Part shown: positions 1 to 8,304 of the stretch, in pieces
How positions within the stretch are numbered: position 1 is the stretch's first letter
Layout of the letters: the number at the start of each line of letters is the position of its first letter
Assembly: GCF_003185655.1 (NCBI RefSeq)
Contig: NZ_QHJQ01000008.1
Span: forward strand, 120,619-184,618
Origin: Coraliomargarita sinensis
GTDB lineage: Bacteria > Verrucomicrobiota > Verrucomicrobiia > Opitutales > Coraliomargaritaceae
Length of the DNA stretch: 64,000 nt
Direction: 5' to 3'
Notes under the pieces: generated by a model
The model's input: only the letters and a program-made list of their open reading frames with translations
Told to the model about the DNA's origin: nothing
Database searches by the model: none
Program-made: the position numbers and the translations under genes

Positions 1-1876
1 GGTCATCCACGGCCTGGAGCAGGTAGGCTTCCTGCCGGCTGCGGACGGTTTCGAAAACGGCAGGGTCGAAGGCGGGCTCGCGCACCTGCTCTGCCAGTAA
101 TTCCAAAACCGCTCCGGCATTCGGCCGGAGGAAGCGGCCGGAAAAACTGAGGCTGTGGCTGCCGGCGGAAAACGAGATGTCGGCCCCCAGGGTGTCGAGC
201 AATTCGGCGATGGCGAAACGGTCCTTTCTGGCGCTGCCCTTGTCGAGCATGGCTGCAGTCAACCCCGCCAACATGGGATGTTCGCCCGGGCTGAGGGCCT
301 CACCCGCGGCAAAACTTCCAACAAAAGAAACAACGCCTTCGATCGGCATATCGACGGTGATAAGGTCGATCCCGGCCACCGTCTCCCGGCGCATGTTGGA
401 GGAAAAGTCGACCACGCTGGGGAGGCTCTCGCCGTTCTCCGCCTGTTTATCGTTCGCGTGGGGGCCGTAGAGTTCCGGATCCCGGTAGTAGTTTGGTCCC
501 CAGGCGCGACCGCTTTGCTGGGCCAGGCTGTTTTTGACTTCAGGGACGAACCATCCTGTCGTGCTCGTCTTTTTCAGGAAGTAGCGCTTGGCCACGGCCT
601 GGATTTCCTTAGCGGTTACAGCCTCGATTTCCTTCGGCCGGTTGACGTAGCTGGTCCAGTCGCCCATGGCAATGGCTTCATTGATCTGATCGGCAATCGC
701 ATAGGGGCCGTCCCTGCCGTAGACGATTTCCGCGCGGATCACCGACTTGGCCCGGCTGAGTTCATCCTCGGTCACGCCGCCCCCGATGAGGGCTTCGATT
801 TCTTTTTGCAGGATGGCTTCAACTTCCTCGTGAGTGGCATCGGGCGTCAGGTAGGCGCCGAAAACGAAGAGTCCCGGGTCATGCAATTCGGGCGCAAAGG
901 TAAAGGTGGCACTGGCCTTGCCTTTATCTTCGAGCGCACGGTAGAGTCGGCCGGTCTTGTCGGCGCCCACGATTTGGTCGATGAGGAGCAGGGCGGGCCA
1001 GTCCTTGTGCGTGGCTTCGGGAACTTTATAGCCGGTCATGACCACCCCGACCTGGCCCGCGCGTTTGATGGTCACGCGTCGTGGGCCGATCTGTTCAGGC
1101 TCTGAAGTTTCGACTTCCGGGATGGGGTGGGGGGCCGCTTCGATCGCGCCATAGTGCTCGACGATGGCATCCAGGGTTTTCTCACGGTCGTAGCCGCCGA
1201 TGACGGTCAGCACCGCATTCTCCGGCCAGTAAAAGGTGTCATAGAACTCGCGAAGCTTCTCGGGTGAGGTGTTCTCGATGTCCGACTTCCAGCCAATCGT
1301 GGGGTGGCTGTAGGTGTGGGCGGTAAAGGCGGCGGCAAACAATTCTTTGATCAGGGTCCGGACCGGACTGTTTTCCCCGCGTTCGTATTCGTTGCGCACG
1401 ACGGTCATTTCCGAAGCCAGATCCTTTTCCCGTATGTACAGGTTGCGCATCCGGTCGGCCTCCAGTTCGATGGCCAGCGGGACGTATTCGCGCGGCAGGG
1501 TCGCGTAGTAATTCGTGCGGTCGAACCAGGTGGTTGCGTTGGAGCGGGCCCCGATGCGCTCCATTTGACTGGAGTAATCATTGTCCTCTTCGGCGTTAAA
1601 GCGGGGCGTCCCTTTAAACATCATATGCTCAAGAATATGGGTGGCACCGGTCGTGCCGGGCACTTCATGACGGGAGCCGACTTCGTAGGTCACCATGACC
1701 GTGGCAACCGGCAGGCCTTCGTTGGGCATGAGCAGCACACGCAGGCCGTTGTCTCGCAATTCGTACTCCTCAATCCCTCCTATGGTCTGGATGTGCTTGA
1801 GGGCGTCTTCCGCACTTGTGGCGAACGCGCACAGACTGGTGAGAAGGAAGATAAGAAAATGGCGTGTGGCTTGCAT
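1..1876 (-). CDS. M16 family zinc metallopeptidase, exported (3' end outside window)
   Basis: The reverse strand reads open from an ATG at 1876 to the window edge, giving 625 residues with no stop, so the C-terminus is missing. Residues 1-22 form a signal peptide (MQATRHFLIFLLTSLCAFA). HILEH at residues 80-84 is the inverted zinc motif HxxEH of insulinase/pitrilysin peptidases, and VVRNEYERGENSP downstream supplies the third ligand region. The second, catalytically inactive M16 half begins in the visible C-terminal part. Family members degrade peptides in the periplasm or process exported proteins; the substrate here is unknown. A perfect inverted repeat lies just upstream of the start. It follows the lysR gene on the same strand. 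Confidence 0.9.
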   Translation of the reverse strand, partial: MQATRHFLIFLLTSLCAFATSAEDALKHIQTIGGIEEYELRDNGLRVLLMPNEGLPVATVMVTYEVGSRHEVPGTTGATHILEHMMFKGTPRFNAEEDNDYSSQMERIGARSNATTWFDRTNYYATLPREYVPLAIELEADRMRNLYIREKDLASEMTVVRNEYERGENSPVRTLIKELFAAAFTAHTYSHPTIGWKSDIENTSPEKLREFYDTFYWPENAVLTVIGGYDREKTLDAIVEHYGAIEAAPHPIPEVETSEPEQIGPRRVTIKRAGQVGVVMTGYKVPEATHKDWPALLLIDQIVGADKTGRLYRALEDKGKASATFTFAPELHDPGLFVFGAYLTPDATHEEVEAILQKEIEALIGGGVTEDELSRAKSVIRAEIVYGRDGPYAIADQINEAIAMGDWTSYVNRPKEIEAVTAKEIQAVAKRYFLKKTSTTGWFVPEVKNSLAQQSGRAWGPNYYRDPELYGPHANDKQAENGESLPSVVDFSSNMRRETVAGIDLITVDMPIEGVVSFVGSFAAGEALSPGEHPMLAGLTAAMLDKGSARKDRFAIAELLDTLGADISFSAGSHSLSFSGRFLRPNAGAVLELLAEQVREPAFDPAVFETVRSRQEAYLLQAVDD

Positions 1877-1892
1877 AGTTTAGCTGTCAATC

Positions 1893-1915
1893 GAGCGGAA
1901 ATAAATGTTCCGCTC
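1893..1915. promoter_or_regulatory. 8-bp perfect inverted repeat upstream of the M16 gene
   Basis: GAGCGGAA (1893-1900) and TTCCGCTC (1908-1915) form a perfect dyad with a 7-nt A/T-rich spacer, 17 bp before the peptidase start codon and 41 bp after the lysR stop. No T-run follows on the reverse strand, so it does not look like an intrinsic terminator. It may be an operator or an mRNA hairpin controlling the peptidase; function is inferred from position only. Confidence 0.35.
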
Positions 1916-1956
1916 AACTGCACTGCAAGCGTGGCCCGGAGAAAAGTTTATTTTCT

Positions 1957-2862
1957 CTATTTTTCCTTTTGGAAGCTGTGCAGGTCCTTTGAGGTGAGCA
2001 GCTCAATCAACTTCTTGATCGCCGGTGTGAGTACGCGGCCTTTCCGGTGGATGAGGGCCAGCGGACGTTTGTAGGTCTTGCCCTTGAATTTCAGAACCTT
2101 GAGCAGCCCCTGTGCTTCTTCCCGTACCACCGTGGTCTGTGGCAGGATCGCGATGCCGGCGTTGATCTCGACGGCCCGCTTCACGGTTTCCACATTGTCG
2201 AATTCCATGACCGGTTCCACATCGATTCCGGCCTCCTTGAAAAGGGCGTCAGTGGCTTTACGCGTCGGAATGTCCGGTTCGAAACCGACGAACTTTTGCC
2301 CGGCAATTTCCTCGAGATCGACGGTCTTTTGCTTGGCCAGCGGATGCTCCGGGCAAACGACGAGAACCAGAATGTCATCGTGAAAGGGCAAGATCTCAAG
2401 TTGCTTGTGCTTCTGCGGGTAGGCCACGAGGCCCAGATCGATCGAGTTGGTCAGGATGTCCTCGTACACGTTGTTGGCGCGACGGTACTCCACCCGGATA
2501 TTAACCTCGGGATACTTGGCCAGGAAGGCTTTGACGTAAGGGGGCAACTCGTGAAGCCCGATACTGTAAACCGTCGAGATGTGAATCGTGCCGCTGATCA
2601 CCTTCTTCATCTCCTGCAGCTCGCTGTTGAGCTTATCGTAGAGATAGAGCATCTCCTTGGCGGATTCGTAGAGCTTCTGGCCCTCGCGGGTCAGGCGGAA
2701 CTGCTTCTGGCTGCGGTCAACGATGAGAATGCTGAAATGCTTCTCCATCGCGCGCAGCTGTTGGCTGACCGCAGATTGCGTGATATTATTCAATTTCGCC
2801 GCGCGCGAAAAACTTTCACTTTCCACGAGGTCCGAGAAGATTTTAAAATTTTCAACATGCAT
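1957..2862 (-). CDS. LysR-type transcriptional regulator
   Basis: A 301-residue protein of normal LysR length. Residues 1-60 hold the winged helix-turn-helix (SFSRAAKLNNITQSAVSQQL), followed by the linker helix and a periplasmic-binding-protein-like effector domain (about 90-295). The regulated genes and ligand cannot be read from the sequence. It lies divergently from the yggS-type gene with a 96-bp A/T-rich gap, the usual position for a LysR binding site, and upstream of the M16 peptidase on the same strand, so either neighbour could be a target. The ATG at 2862 gives the canonical short N-terminus before the HTH. Confidence 0.92.
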   Translation of the reverse strand: MHVENFKIFSDLVESESFSRAAKLNNITQSAVSQQLRAMEKHFSILIVDRSQKQFRLTREGQKLYESAKEMLYLYDKLNSELQEMKKVISGTIHISTVYSIGLHELPPYVKAFLAKYPEVNIRVEYRRANNVYEDILTNSIDLGLVAYPQKHKQLEILPFHDDILVLVVCPEHPLAKQKTVDLEEIAGQKFVGFEPDIPTRKATDALFKEAGIDVEPVMEFDNVETVKRAVEINAGIAILPQTTVVREEAQGLLKVLKFKGKTYKRPLALIHRKGRVLTPAIKKLIELLTSKDLHSFQKEK

Positions 2863-2958
2863 GGTGATTTCGTGTATAAAAGAAGCTAATCAAAATACAA
2901 GTCTAATTAAAGGAAATCTTATCTTGCGATTTTTCGCTAACAGTGCTGCTTAATAAGT

Positions 2959-3663
2959 GTGATTACTTTTGAGGAATTTGAAGCCAACGTCCGTAGCCTG
3001 CAGAAGCGCATCGCGGCGGCTTGTCGTGATGCCGAACGTAGTGAAAACGAAGTATCATTACTGCCGGTGACGAAAAACCATCCTCTGGACGCCGTGGAGT
3101 TTGCCGCTCAAGCTGGCTTGTCGGCGGTGGGTGAAAACCGAGTTCAGGAGGCCGGTTATAAGCGAGACTCATACACCGGCGAGATGCGATGGGAGCTAAT
3201 CGGCCATTTGCAGTCGAACAAAGCCAAGCAGGCCGTGGCCATTTTTGACCGGGTGCAATCGGTGGATTCGCTCAAAATTCTCCGTCGTCTGGACCGTTAC
3301 GCGGGGGAAGCGGGCAAGACCCTGCCTATTTTGCTCCAGTGTAATACCGGGGAAGATCCGAATAAATACGGGTTTGATGTGGAATCGATGAACGAGGCGG
3401 TGGAGCTTGCGCTTGAAGCGGAGGCCTTGCAACTGGACGGTCTGATGACGATTGCGCCGCTCGACGATGATCCGGTTGTCGCAAAAGCCGCCTTTGAAAA
3501 GCTGCGTGACTTGCGTGACGAGCTTTCGGCCCGATTCGGCTGCGCGCTGAAGGAGCTTTCCATGGGGATGACCGGGGACCTCGAGCAGGCGATAGCGGCC
3601 GGATCGACACAGATTCGTGTCGGCACGGCGCTGTACGGGGCACGTGAGAACGTACAGGCCTGA
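2959..3663 (+). CDS. Pyridoxal phosphate homeostasis protein (YggS/PLPBP family)
   Basis: A 234-residue protein with the fold-type III alanine-racemase-like barrel of the YggS family. The PLP lysine is expected to be K39 in LLPVTKNHP, and the C-terminal LSMGMTGDLEQAIAAGSTQI matches the family's phosphate-binding signature. Members bind PLP without known enzymatic activity and buffer vitamin B6 and some amino-acid pools. The start is GTG at 2959; no earlier in-frame start or clear Shine-Dalgarno is visible. It is followed 81 bp later by rpsU. Confidence 0.93.
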   Translation: MITFEEFEANVRSLQKRIAAACRDAERSENEVSLLPVTKNHPLDAVEFAAQAGLSAVGENRVQEAGYKRDSYTGEMRWELIGHLQSNKAKQAVAIFDRVQSVDSLKILRRLDRYAGEAGKTLPILLQCNTGEDPNKYGFDVESMNEAVELALEAEALQLDGLMTIAPLDDDPVVAKAAFEKLRDLRDELSARFGCALKELSMGMTGDLEQAIAAGSTQIRVGTALYGARENVQA

Positions 3664-3744
3664 AAACTTGAGTAAAATTAGGGTTGACGGGCAGTATCCA
3701 CGCAGCATCTTAGCGCACCTTTTCCACTTTAGAACAAATATCTT

Positions 3745-3945
3745 ATGTCACTTGAAGTAAAAGTCCGTAAAGGCGAGCCCATGGAACGTGCGCTCCGTCG
3801 TCTGAAAAAGCGCCTCGACCGCGAAGGTGTCATTCGCGATGTGCGCGCTAACCGCTATTTTGAAAAACCATCCCAAGCGAAGCGCCGTAAAAAGAAAGAG
3901 CTTGATTTCAATAACATGCTCCGCGTTCGCTATTCGAACATGTAG
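3745..3945 (+). CDS. rpsU: 30S ribosomal protein S21
   Basis: A 66-residue, strongly basic protein matching bS21 over its full length (MSLEVKVRKGEPMERALRRL at the N-terminus, RRKKKELDF in the middle). bS21 sits on the 30S platform near the 3' end of 16S rRNA and helps translation initiation. A possible -35 box TTGACG lies at 3684-3689 upstream, with only a weak -10 candidate. A strong intrinsic terminator follows at 3989-4022. The C-terminal tail (FNNMLRVRYSNM) is a lineage-specific extension. Confidence 0.97.
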   Translation: MSLEVKVRKGEPMERALRRLKKRLDREGVIRDVRANRYFEKPSQAKRRKKKELDFNNMLRVRYSNM

Positions 3946-3988
3946 TCGTAGCTTTTAGAGTGGTGCGTTGGCACTAACTCTTCCAGAG

Positions 3989-4022
3989 TCCCGGCCTGCA
4001 CCTGTGTGCGCCGGGATTTTTT
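3989..4022 (+). terminator. Intrinsic terminator after rpsU
   Basis: A seven-pair outer stem (TCCCGGC with GCCGGGA), a two-base bulge, a four-pair inner stem (GCAC/GTGC) and a CTGT loop are followed by a run of six T. It ends transcription from rpsU. The next start codon is at 4028, so the following gene needs its own promoter or some read-through. Confidence 0.85.
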
Positions 4023-4027
4023 GTATC

Positions 4028-4981
4028 ATGACTGACATTACAGACCGACTTTCTCTTTCCTCCTGCTGGTGCTCCGCGCGCCATCAGGACGGCTATGAAA
4101 TGATTGAGGAAGTGCTGGGCTTGGGGTTTAAGCGTATCGAGCTCAGCCACGGCATTCGCATATCGCTGGTGCCCGGCATTCTCAAGGCAGTGGAGGAAGG
4201 TATTATCGAGGTCGGTTCCGTGCACAACTTTTGTCCGCTGCCCAATACGGTACAGCATGCAGCACCAAACCTTTATCAGCCCTCGTCCTCGGATTCGCGT
4301 GAGCGCGACCTCTGGCACCGTTATTCACTGCAAACGCTGGATTTTGCAGTCAAGGTCGGTGCGCCGCGAATTGTCATGCACTCCGGAAGTGTGCATTATT
4401 TCTTCTGGTCCCCGGAGGCGCGCTTGGAGCGATGGATCGACAAAGCCGGGTTGGAGGCAAATGAACTCCGCGAGCACAAGGCCTTTCGCAAGCGCTGTGA
4501 TCGTACCTTGAAGCGGATCAAGCGCTCGGCGAAGCCCTGGCTTGGGCGTATTCACGAAAGCTACCAGAAGTTGATGCCCGAGGTAAGTGAGCGGGGTTTG
4601 ACGCTGGGGGTCGAAAATCGCGAAGGGCTCGAGGAACTTCCGATCGACAGCGATTTTGAAGCCTTTCTTGATGCTTTTGAGGAAGGCTCGCCTGTGGGTT
4701 ACTGGCACGACTGTGGGCACGCCCAGCTAAAGCACCAGTTCGGTTTGATGGACCATGCCGAACATCTGGAAAAGATGGCCCCGCGACTCATCGGTTTTCA
4801 TCTGCATGATGTCAGTGAAGGCGGTAAGGACCATCAAACGCCCGGCACAGGCGTGATTGATTTTAAGATGATCGCCCGGTTTGTCCGGCCCGAGCATAGC
4901 CTGACGCTTGAGCTCAGCCCTTCGCTGACGAAGGATCAGGTGCTGCAATCCAAAGATTATATTGCGGATTGTTTGGCATAG
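4028..4981 (+). CDS. Sugar phosphate isomerase/epimerase (xylose-isomerase-like TIM barrel)
   Basis: A 317-residue cytosolic protein of the AP-endonuclease-2/xylose-isomerase-like TIM-barrel superfamily. Features include GFKRIELSHG near the start (barrel strand 1), IVMHSGSVHYFF, LTLGVENREG and YWHDCGHAQL, and the late HLHDVSEGGKDH, which carry the His/Asp/Glu residues expected to bind a divalent metal. The family contains isomerases, epimerases and some endonucleases, so the substrate cannot be assigned. The ATG at 4028 is chosen because an upstream in-frame extension would run through the rpsU terminator. No co-directional partner overlaps it. Confidence 0.78.
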   Translation: MTDITDRLSLSSCWCSARHQDGYEMIEEVLGLGFKRIELSHGIRISLVPGILKAVEEGIIEVGSVHNFCPLPNTVQHAAPNLYQPSSSDSRERDLWHRYSLQTLDFAVKVGAPRIVMHSGSVHYFFWSPEARLERWIDKAGLEANELREHKAFRKRCDRTLKRIKRSAKPWLGRIHESYQKLMPEVSERGLTLGVENREGLEELPIDSDFEAFLDAFEEGSPVGYWHDCGHAQLKHQFGLMDHAEHLEKMAPRLIGFHLHDVSEGGKDHQTPGTGVIDFKMIARFVRPEHSLTLELSPSLTKDQVLQSKDYIADCLA

Positions 4982-5169
4982 TTAGCGACATTGTGACGCA
5001 GTGAATCGGTGCGACGGGTTTTTGTGCCATAGTGTGTCATATTGACTCTTTCCCTCTGGAGCTATGGTTTTCTAAGTGACTAATATTCAGTTATATGTAG
5101 ACGTTACTTAGGCTGGTATCGTTTATGCACTATTCCTTTTGAACTTCAATCAAACGAAAGGAATACATC

Positions 5170-5601
5170 ATGAAACTGATACGCTATGAATACCCACAGT
5201 CTCCGGCTGCATCCGCATTCAATCGTCTCTTCGATCTAGGCGGCTCTTCAATCGACCGCTTCGGTTCGATCTTCGACGATTTTTTTGGCGGCACGACCGG
5301 ATTCGCTCAACCCGCTGCTGATCTCTATGAGGATGAGCACAACTACTATGCCCGCTTCGAGCTGCCCGGCATGAAAAAGAACGAGGTCGATCTCGAGCTG
5401 GAAAATTCCGTCCTCACCATTAGCAGCGTCAGCGTCGAAAAGTCGGACGAATCCGAATCCCGCGCGAGCTTCCAACGCTCGATCTCGGTTCCGGACGGTG
5501 TCGACCTCGATGCCGTGTCGGCCGCAATGAAAGACGGCGTGCTGACGGTGACCTTGCCTAAGGCCGAGGCCCGCAAGCCACGTCAGATTACCGTCAAATA
5601 A
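5170..5601 (+). CDS. Hsp20/alpha-crystallin small heat shock protein (first of a pair)
   Basis: A 143-residue ATP-independent holdase. The alpha-crystallin domain spans about residues 40-140, with EDEHNYYARFELPGMKKNEV at its start and the AAMKDGVLTVTLPK beta-strand motif near the end. An AAAGGA ribosome site at 5157-5162 precedes the ATG. The second Hsp20 gene begins 34 bp after the stop, so the two are probably co-transcribed. No CIRCE element or clear sigma-32 promoter is seen in the 188-bp upstream gap; a TTGACT at 5042-5047 is only a weak -35 candidate. Confidence 0.94.
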   Translation: MKLIRYEYPQSPAASAFNRLFDLGGSSIDRFGSIFDDFFGGTTGFAQPAADLYEDEHNYYARFELPGMKKNEVDLELENSVLTISSVSVEKSDESESRASFQRSISVPDGVDLDAVSAAMKDGVLTVTLPKAEARKPRQITVK

Positions 5602-5635
5602 ACCATTCAACCGAAACAGAAAGGAAACTTACACC

Positions 5636-6025
5636 ATGAGCAGCACAGAACTACAAACCTCCACCGCAACGGAAGCGACACCGACTAAGAGCCAGGCCCG
5701 TACCTGGCGCCGTCCCGCCTACGATGTGAGTGAAAACGAAGATGCATTCAACGTCCGCGTTAACCTGCCCGGCGTAAGCCGGGACGGACTCGATATCTCC
5801 ATCGAGGACGAGACACTCAGTATCACCGGGAGCCGCGCCGAGGTATTGCCGGAAGGATGGCGACCGCTTCGCCGCGAAATGCCGGTCGGTGATTATCGGC
5901 TGGAACTCCGCTTGAATGTCGCCGTGAACGAAGATAAGATCAAAGCCAAGGTCGAAGACGGTGTGCTTGATTTGACTCTGCCCAAGGCAGACGAGGTGAA
6001 GCCACGTAAGATCAAGGTGAGCTAA
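5636..6025 (+). CDS. Hsp20/alpha-crystallin small heat shock protein (second of a pair)
   Basis: A 129-residue alpha-crystallin-domain protein. The domain runs from about residue 30 (SENEDAFNVRVNLPGVSRDG) to the end, with AKVEDGVLDLTLPK as the conserved C-terminal strand. It is clearly different in sequence from its upstream neighbour, so this is an old duplication or two distinct Hsp20 classes; paired sHSPs often form mixed assemblies. A good AAAGGA ribosome site precedes the ATG, and an intrinsic terminator follows at 6049-6080. Confidence 0.93.
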   Translation: MSSTELQTSTATEATPTKSQARTWRRPAYDVSENEDAFNVRVNLPGVSRDGLDISIEDETLSITGSRAEVLPEGWRPLRREMPVGDYRLELRLNVAVNEDKIKAKVEDGVLDLTLPKADEVKPRKIKVS

Positions 6026-6048
6026 TCCAAGCGTAAGATGAGGTATGC

Positions 6049-6080
6049 AGGGCAGGGGCCGTACGGTCTCTGCCCTTTCT
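6049..6080 (+). terminator. Intrinsic terminator of the Hsp20 pair
   Basis: AGGGCAG (6049-6055) pairs with CTGCCCT (6070-6076), and the inner GGCCG/CGGTC bases can extend the hairpin. It is followed by TTTCTTTATT. Placed 24 bp after the second Hsp20 stop, it closes the heat-shock pair. Confidence 0.8.
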
Positions 6081-6099
6081 TTATTGTGCTGATCGATGA

Positions 6100-6528
<429 letters not shown>

Positions 6529-6560
6529 TCAGAGGGCAGAAGCCTGAGGCCAATAGAGTA

Positions 6561-6658
6561 GTAGAGGCTCCGCTCATGACGGGCGTAGCCTCGGCGAAGC
6601 CTCTTGCGGATGCCGGGTCGTTACCCCGCGCCGATCGGTATTTTAGAAGTGGTATTAG
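6561..6658. repeat. Split copy of the GTAGAGGCTCCGCT repeat plus a TTTTAGAAGTGGTATTAG tail
   Basis: Positions 6561-6574 and 6603-6614 together rebuild the 24-26-bp unit seen intact at 59781-59804; between them sits a 28-nt GC-rich hairpin-like insertion. Further along, 6639-6658 carries a motif repeated almost exactly at 33906-33927. The stretch lies in the 184-bp gap between the P-II and M42 genes and has no coding signal. Confidence 0.6.
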
Positions 6659-6712
6659 TCCAAGATCGCCCTTTTTGTTGCTACCAGCAAACTTTCATCA
6701 ACACTGCGATGC

Positions 6713-7819
6713 ATGCCTAAAAAGAAAACCTCGAAAAAAACCGCGGCGAAAAAAACGCCCAAGAAGTATCAGGCTCCGGACTTTCTAGTCGATTTGCTCA
6801 ACGCCCGTTCGCCCACCGGACATGAGTATGAAGCTCAGGCCGTGGTGGATCGTTATGTCGGGGACAAGGTGGACGCCTACCGCCGCGACACCATGGGTAA
6901 CCGGTTTGCCACCGTGAACGAAGCGGGTGACCCCAGCGTGCTCTTCGCCGGCCACATTGATGAACTTGGTCTGATCATTACCTACATTAACGACCAGGGC
7001 TTTCTTTATTTTGATACCCTTGGGGGGCACGACAAAACCATGATCTCAGGACGCCGAGTTTCCATTCTAACCAAAGAAGGCGAAATCAAGGGCGTGACCG
7101 GTAAGCGCGCGATCCACCTGATGAGCCCGGAAGATCGCAAGAAGGTTCCGGAGACCCATGAAATCTGGATCGATATTGGTGTGAGTAGCCGGGAGGAAGC
7201 GGAGAAGCTCGTCCGGATTGGCGATCCCGCCATTTACGATCAAAGCTTTGAACTGATTCGTGGTAGTGTGGGCGTGGCCCGCGCCTTTGATGACAAAGCC
7301 GGTGCCTACGCGGTGCTGGAAGCGGTCCGTCGTTTGACTAAGGGCAAGCTGACTGCGCGCGTAACGGCTGCCGCCACCACGCAGGAGGAAATCGGCACCC
7401 GTGGCGCGATGACCGCCGCCTATTCCGAGAAGCCTGATTTCGCGATTGCGGTGGATGTGGGGCATGCCACCGATTCGCCGGACTGCGACCTGAGGAAATA
7501 CGGGAGCTTCAAGCAGGGTGGTGGTCCGATCGTCTGCCGCGGCCCGAATATCAATCCCATTGCCTTTGAACGTATCGTCGCTTGTGCGGAAAAAGCCAAA
7601 ATTCCTTATCAACTCGAAGCCGATTCGCGACCCACGGGAACGGACGCCCGCGCGATTCAAGTTGCCGGCGACGGGGTGGCCACAGGGCTGCTGTCGATAC
7701 CGCTCCGCTACATGCACACACCCAGTGAGATGGTCGATCTGAAGGACATTGAACATACCGTACAGCTTCTGGAGGCCTTTGCCCGCTCACTCAGGAAGGG
7801 TGATCGAGGTCTTTGGTAA
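6713..7819 (+). CDS. M42 family metallopeptidase (glutamyl/deblocking aminopeptidase type)
   Basis: A 368-residue M42 aminopeptidase with a co-catalytic two-metal centre. Ligand motifs visible in order are FAGHIDE (H81), VARAFDDKAG (bridging Asp), TTQEEIG (catalytic and ligand Glu), AVDVGHATD and RYMHTPSEM. The first 20 residues are a Lys/Ala-rich tail (PKKKTSKKTAAKKTPKK) not needed for catalysis. M42 enzymes form large cytosolic tetrahedral complexes that trim N-terminal residues, often acidic ones. It is the first gene of a tight operon with the RimK-type ligase, so a role in removing glutamate from peptides is a reasonable inference. Confidence 0.9.
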   Translation: MPKKKTSKKTAAKKTPKKYQAPDFLVDLLNARSPTGHEYEAQAVVDRYVGDKVDAYRRDTMGNRFATVNEAGDPSVLFAGHIDELGLIITYINDQGFLYFDTLGGHDKTMISGRRVSILTKEGEIKGVTGKRAIHLMSPEDRKKVPETHEIWIDIGVSSREEAEKLVRIGDPAIYDQSFELIRGSVGVARAFDDKAGAYAVLEAVRRLTKGKLTARVTAAATTQEEIGTRGAMTAAYSEKPDFAIAVDVGHATDSPDCDLRKYGSFKQGGGPIVCRGPNINPIAFERIVACAEKAKIPYQLEADSRPTGTDARAIQVAGDGVATGLLSIPLRYMHTPSEMVDLKDIEHTVQLLEAFARSLRKGDRGLW

Positions 7820-7830
7820 GTCGATACAGT

Positions 7831-8298
7831 ATGACCAAACCACTCGCAAAAAAGAAAGTCATCGGCTGGAAGGAGACCGTCGACCTCCCGGATTGGGGGA
7901 TCGAGCACATCGTCTCCAAAAGCGACACCGGCGCGCGGCGGTCGGCTCTCGACGTTTCCAACGTGGTCGAGTTGCCGGATAACCGAATACAGTTTGATAT
8001 CGTGATCGACCGCAAGGATCGCTCCCTCACCCGTACGGTGGTCGCGGATATCGCCCACCAGACCCATGTTCGCTCCAGCAACGGGCAGCGGCACGAGCGC
8101 TACTTCGTGCGTACCTGCGTCTCCATTGCCGGCGTGGCAAAGGAGGTTGAGTTCAGCCTCGTTTCGCGCGAGAGTATGGTCTGCCGCATACTACTTGGTC
8201 GCAAGGCACTGGAAGATGACTTTCTCGTCGATGCGTCCGTCAAACACGTCAGCAGGGCGCGCCGTAAGGTGCGTCTGGTTGAGGACTTCGAAATCTAA
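7831..8298 (+). CDS. Retropepsin-like protease (RimB / 'ATP-dependent zinc protease' family)
   Basis: A 155-residue protein with the IGWKETVDLPDWGIEHIVSK opening and a D-T-G-A motif at residues 32-35, typical of the single-domain retropepsin-like family PF05618 that is often labelled zinc protease. Homologues encoded beside rimK (RimB in Pseudomonas) act on the glutamate tails added by RimK. The ATG at 7831 is preferred over a TTG 18 bp upstream that overlaps the M42 stop. The gap to the M42 gene is 11 bp and to rimK 6 bp. Confidence 0.86.
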   Translation: MTKPLAKKKVIGWKETVDLPDWGIEHIVSKSDTGARRSALDVSNVVELPDNRIQFDIVIDRKDRSLTRTVVADIAHQTHVRSSNGQRHERYFVRTCVSIAGVAKEVEFSLVSRESMVCRILLGRKALEDDFLVDASVKHVSRARRKVRLVEDFEI

Positions 8299-8304
8299 AC
8301 TGTT

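Noticed and set aside
155..2074. Long forward-strand frames at 155-1105 and 1304-2074
   Set aside because: They are antisense to the M16 peptidase, which has a signal peptide and the HxxEH motif on the reverse strand.
4982..5169. CIRCE or sigma-32 control of the Hsp20 pair
   Set aside because: No TTAGCACTC dyad or CTTGAA/CCCAT pair is found in the upstream gap.
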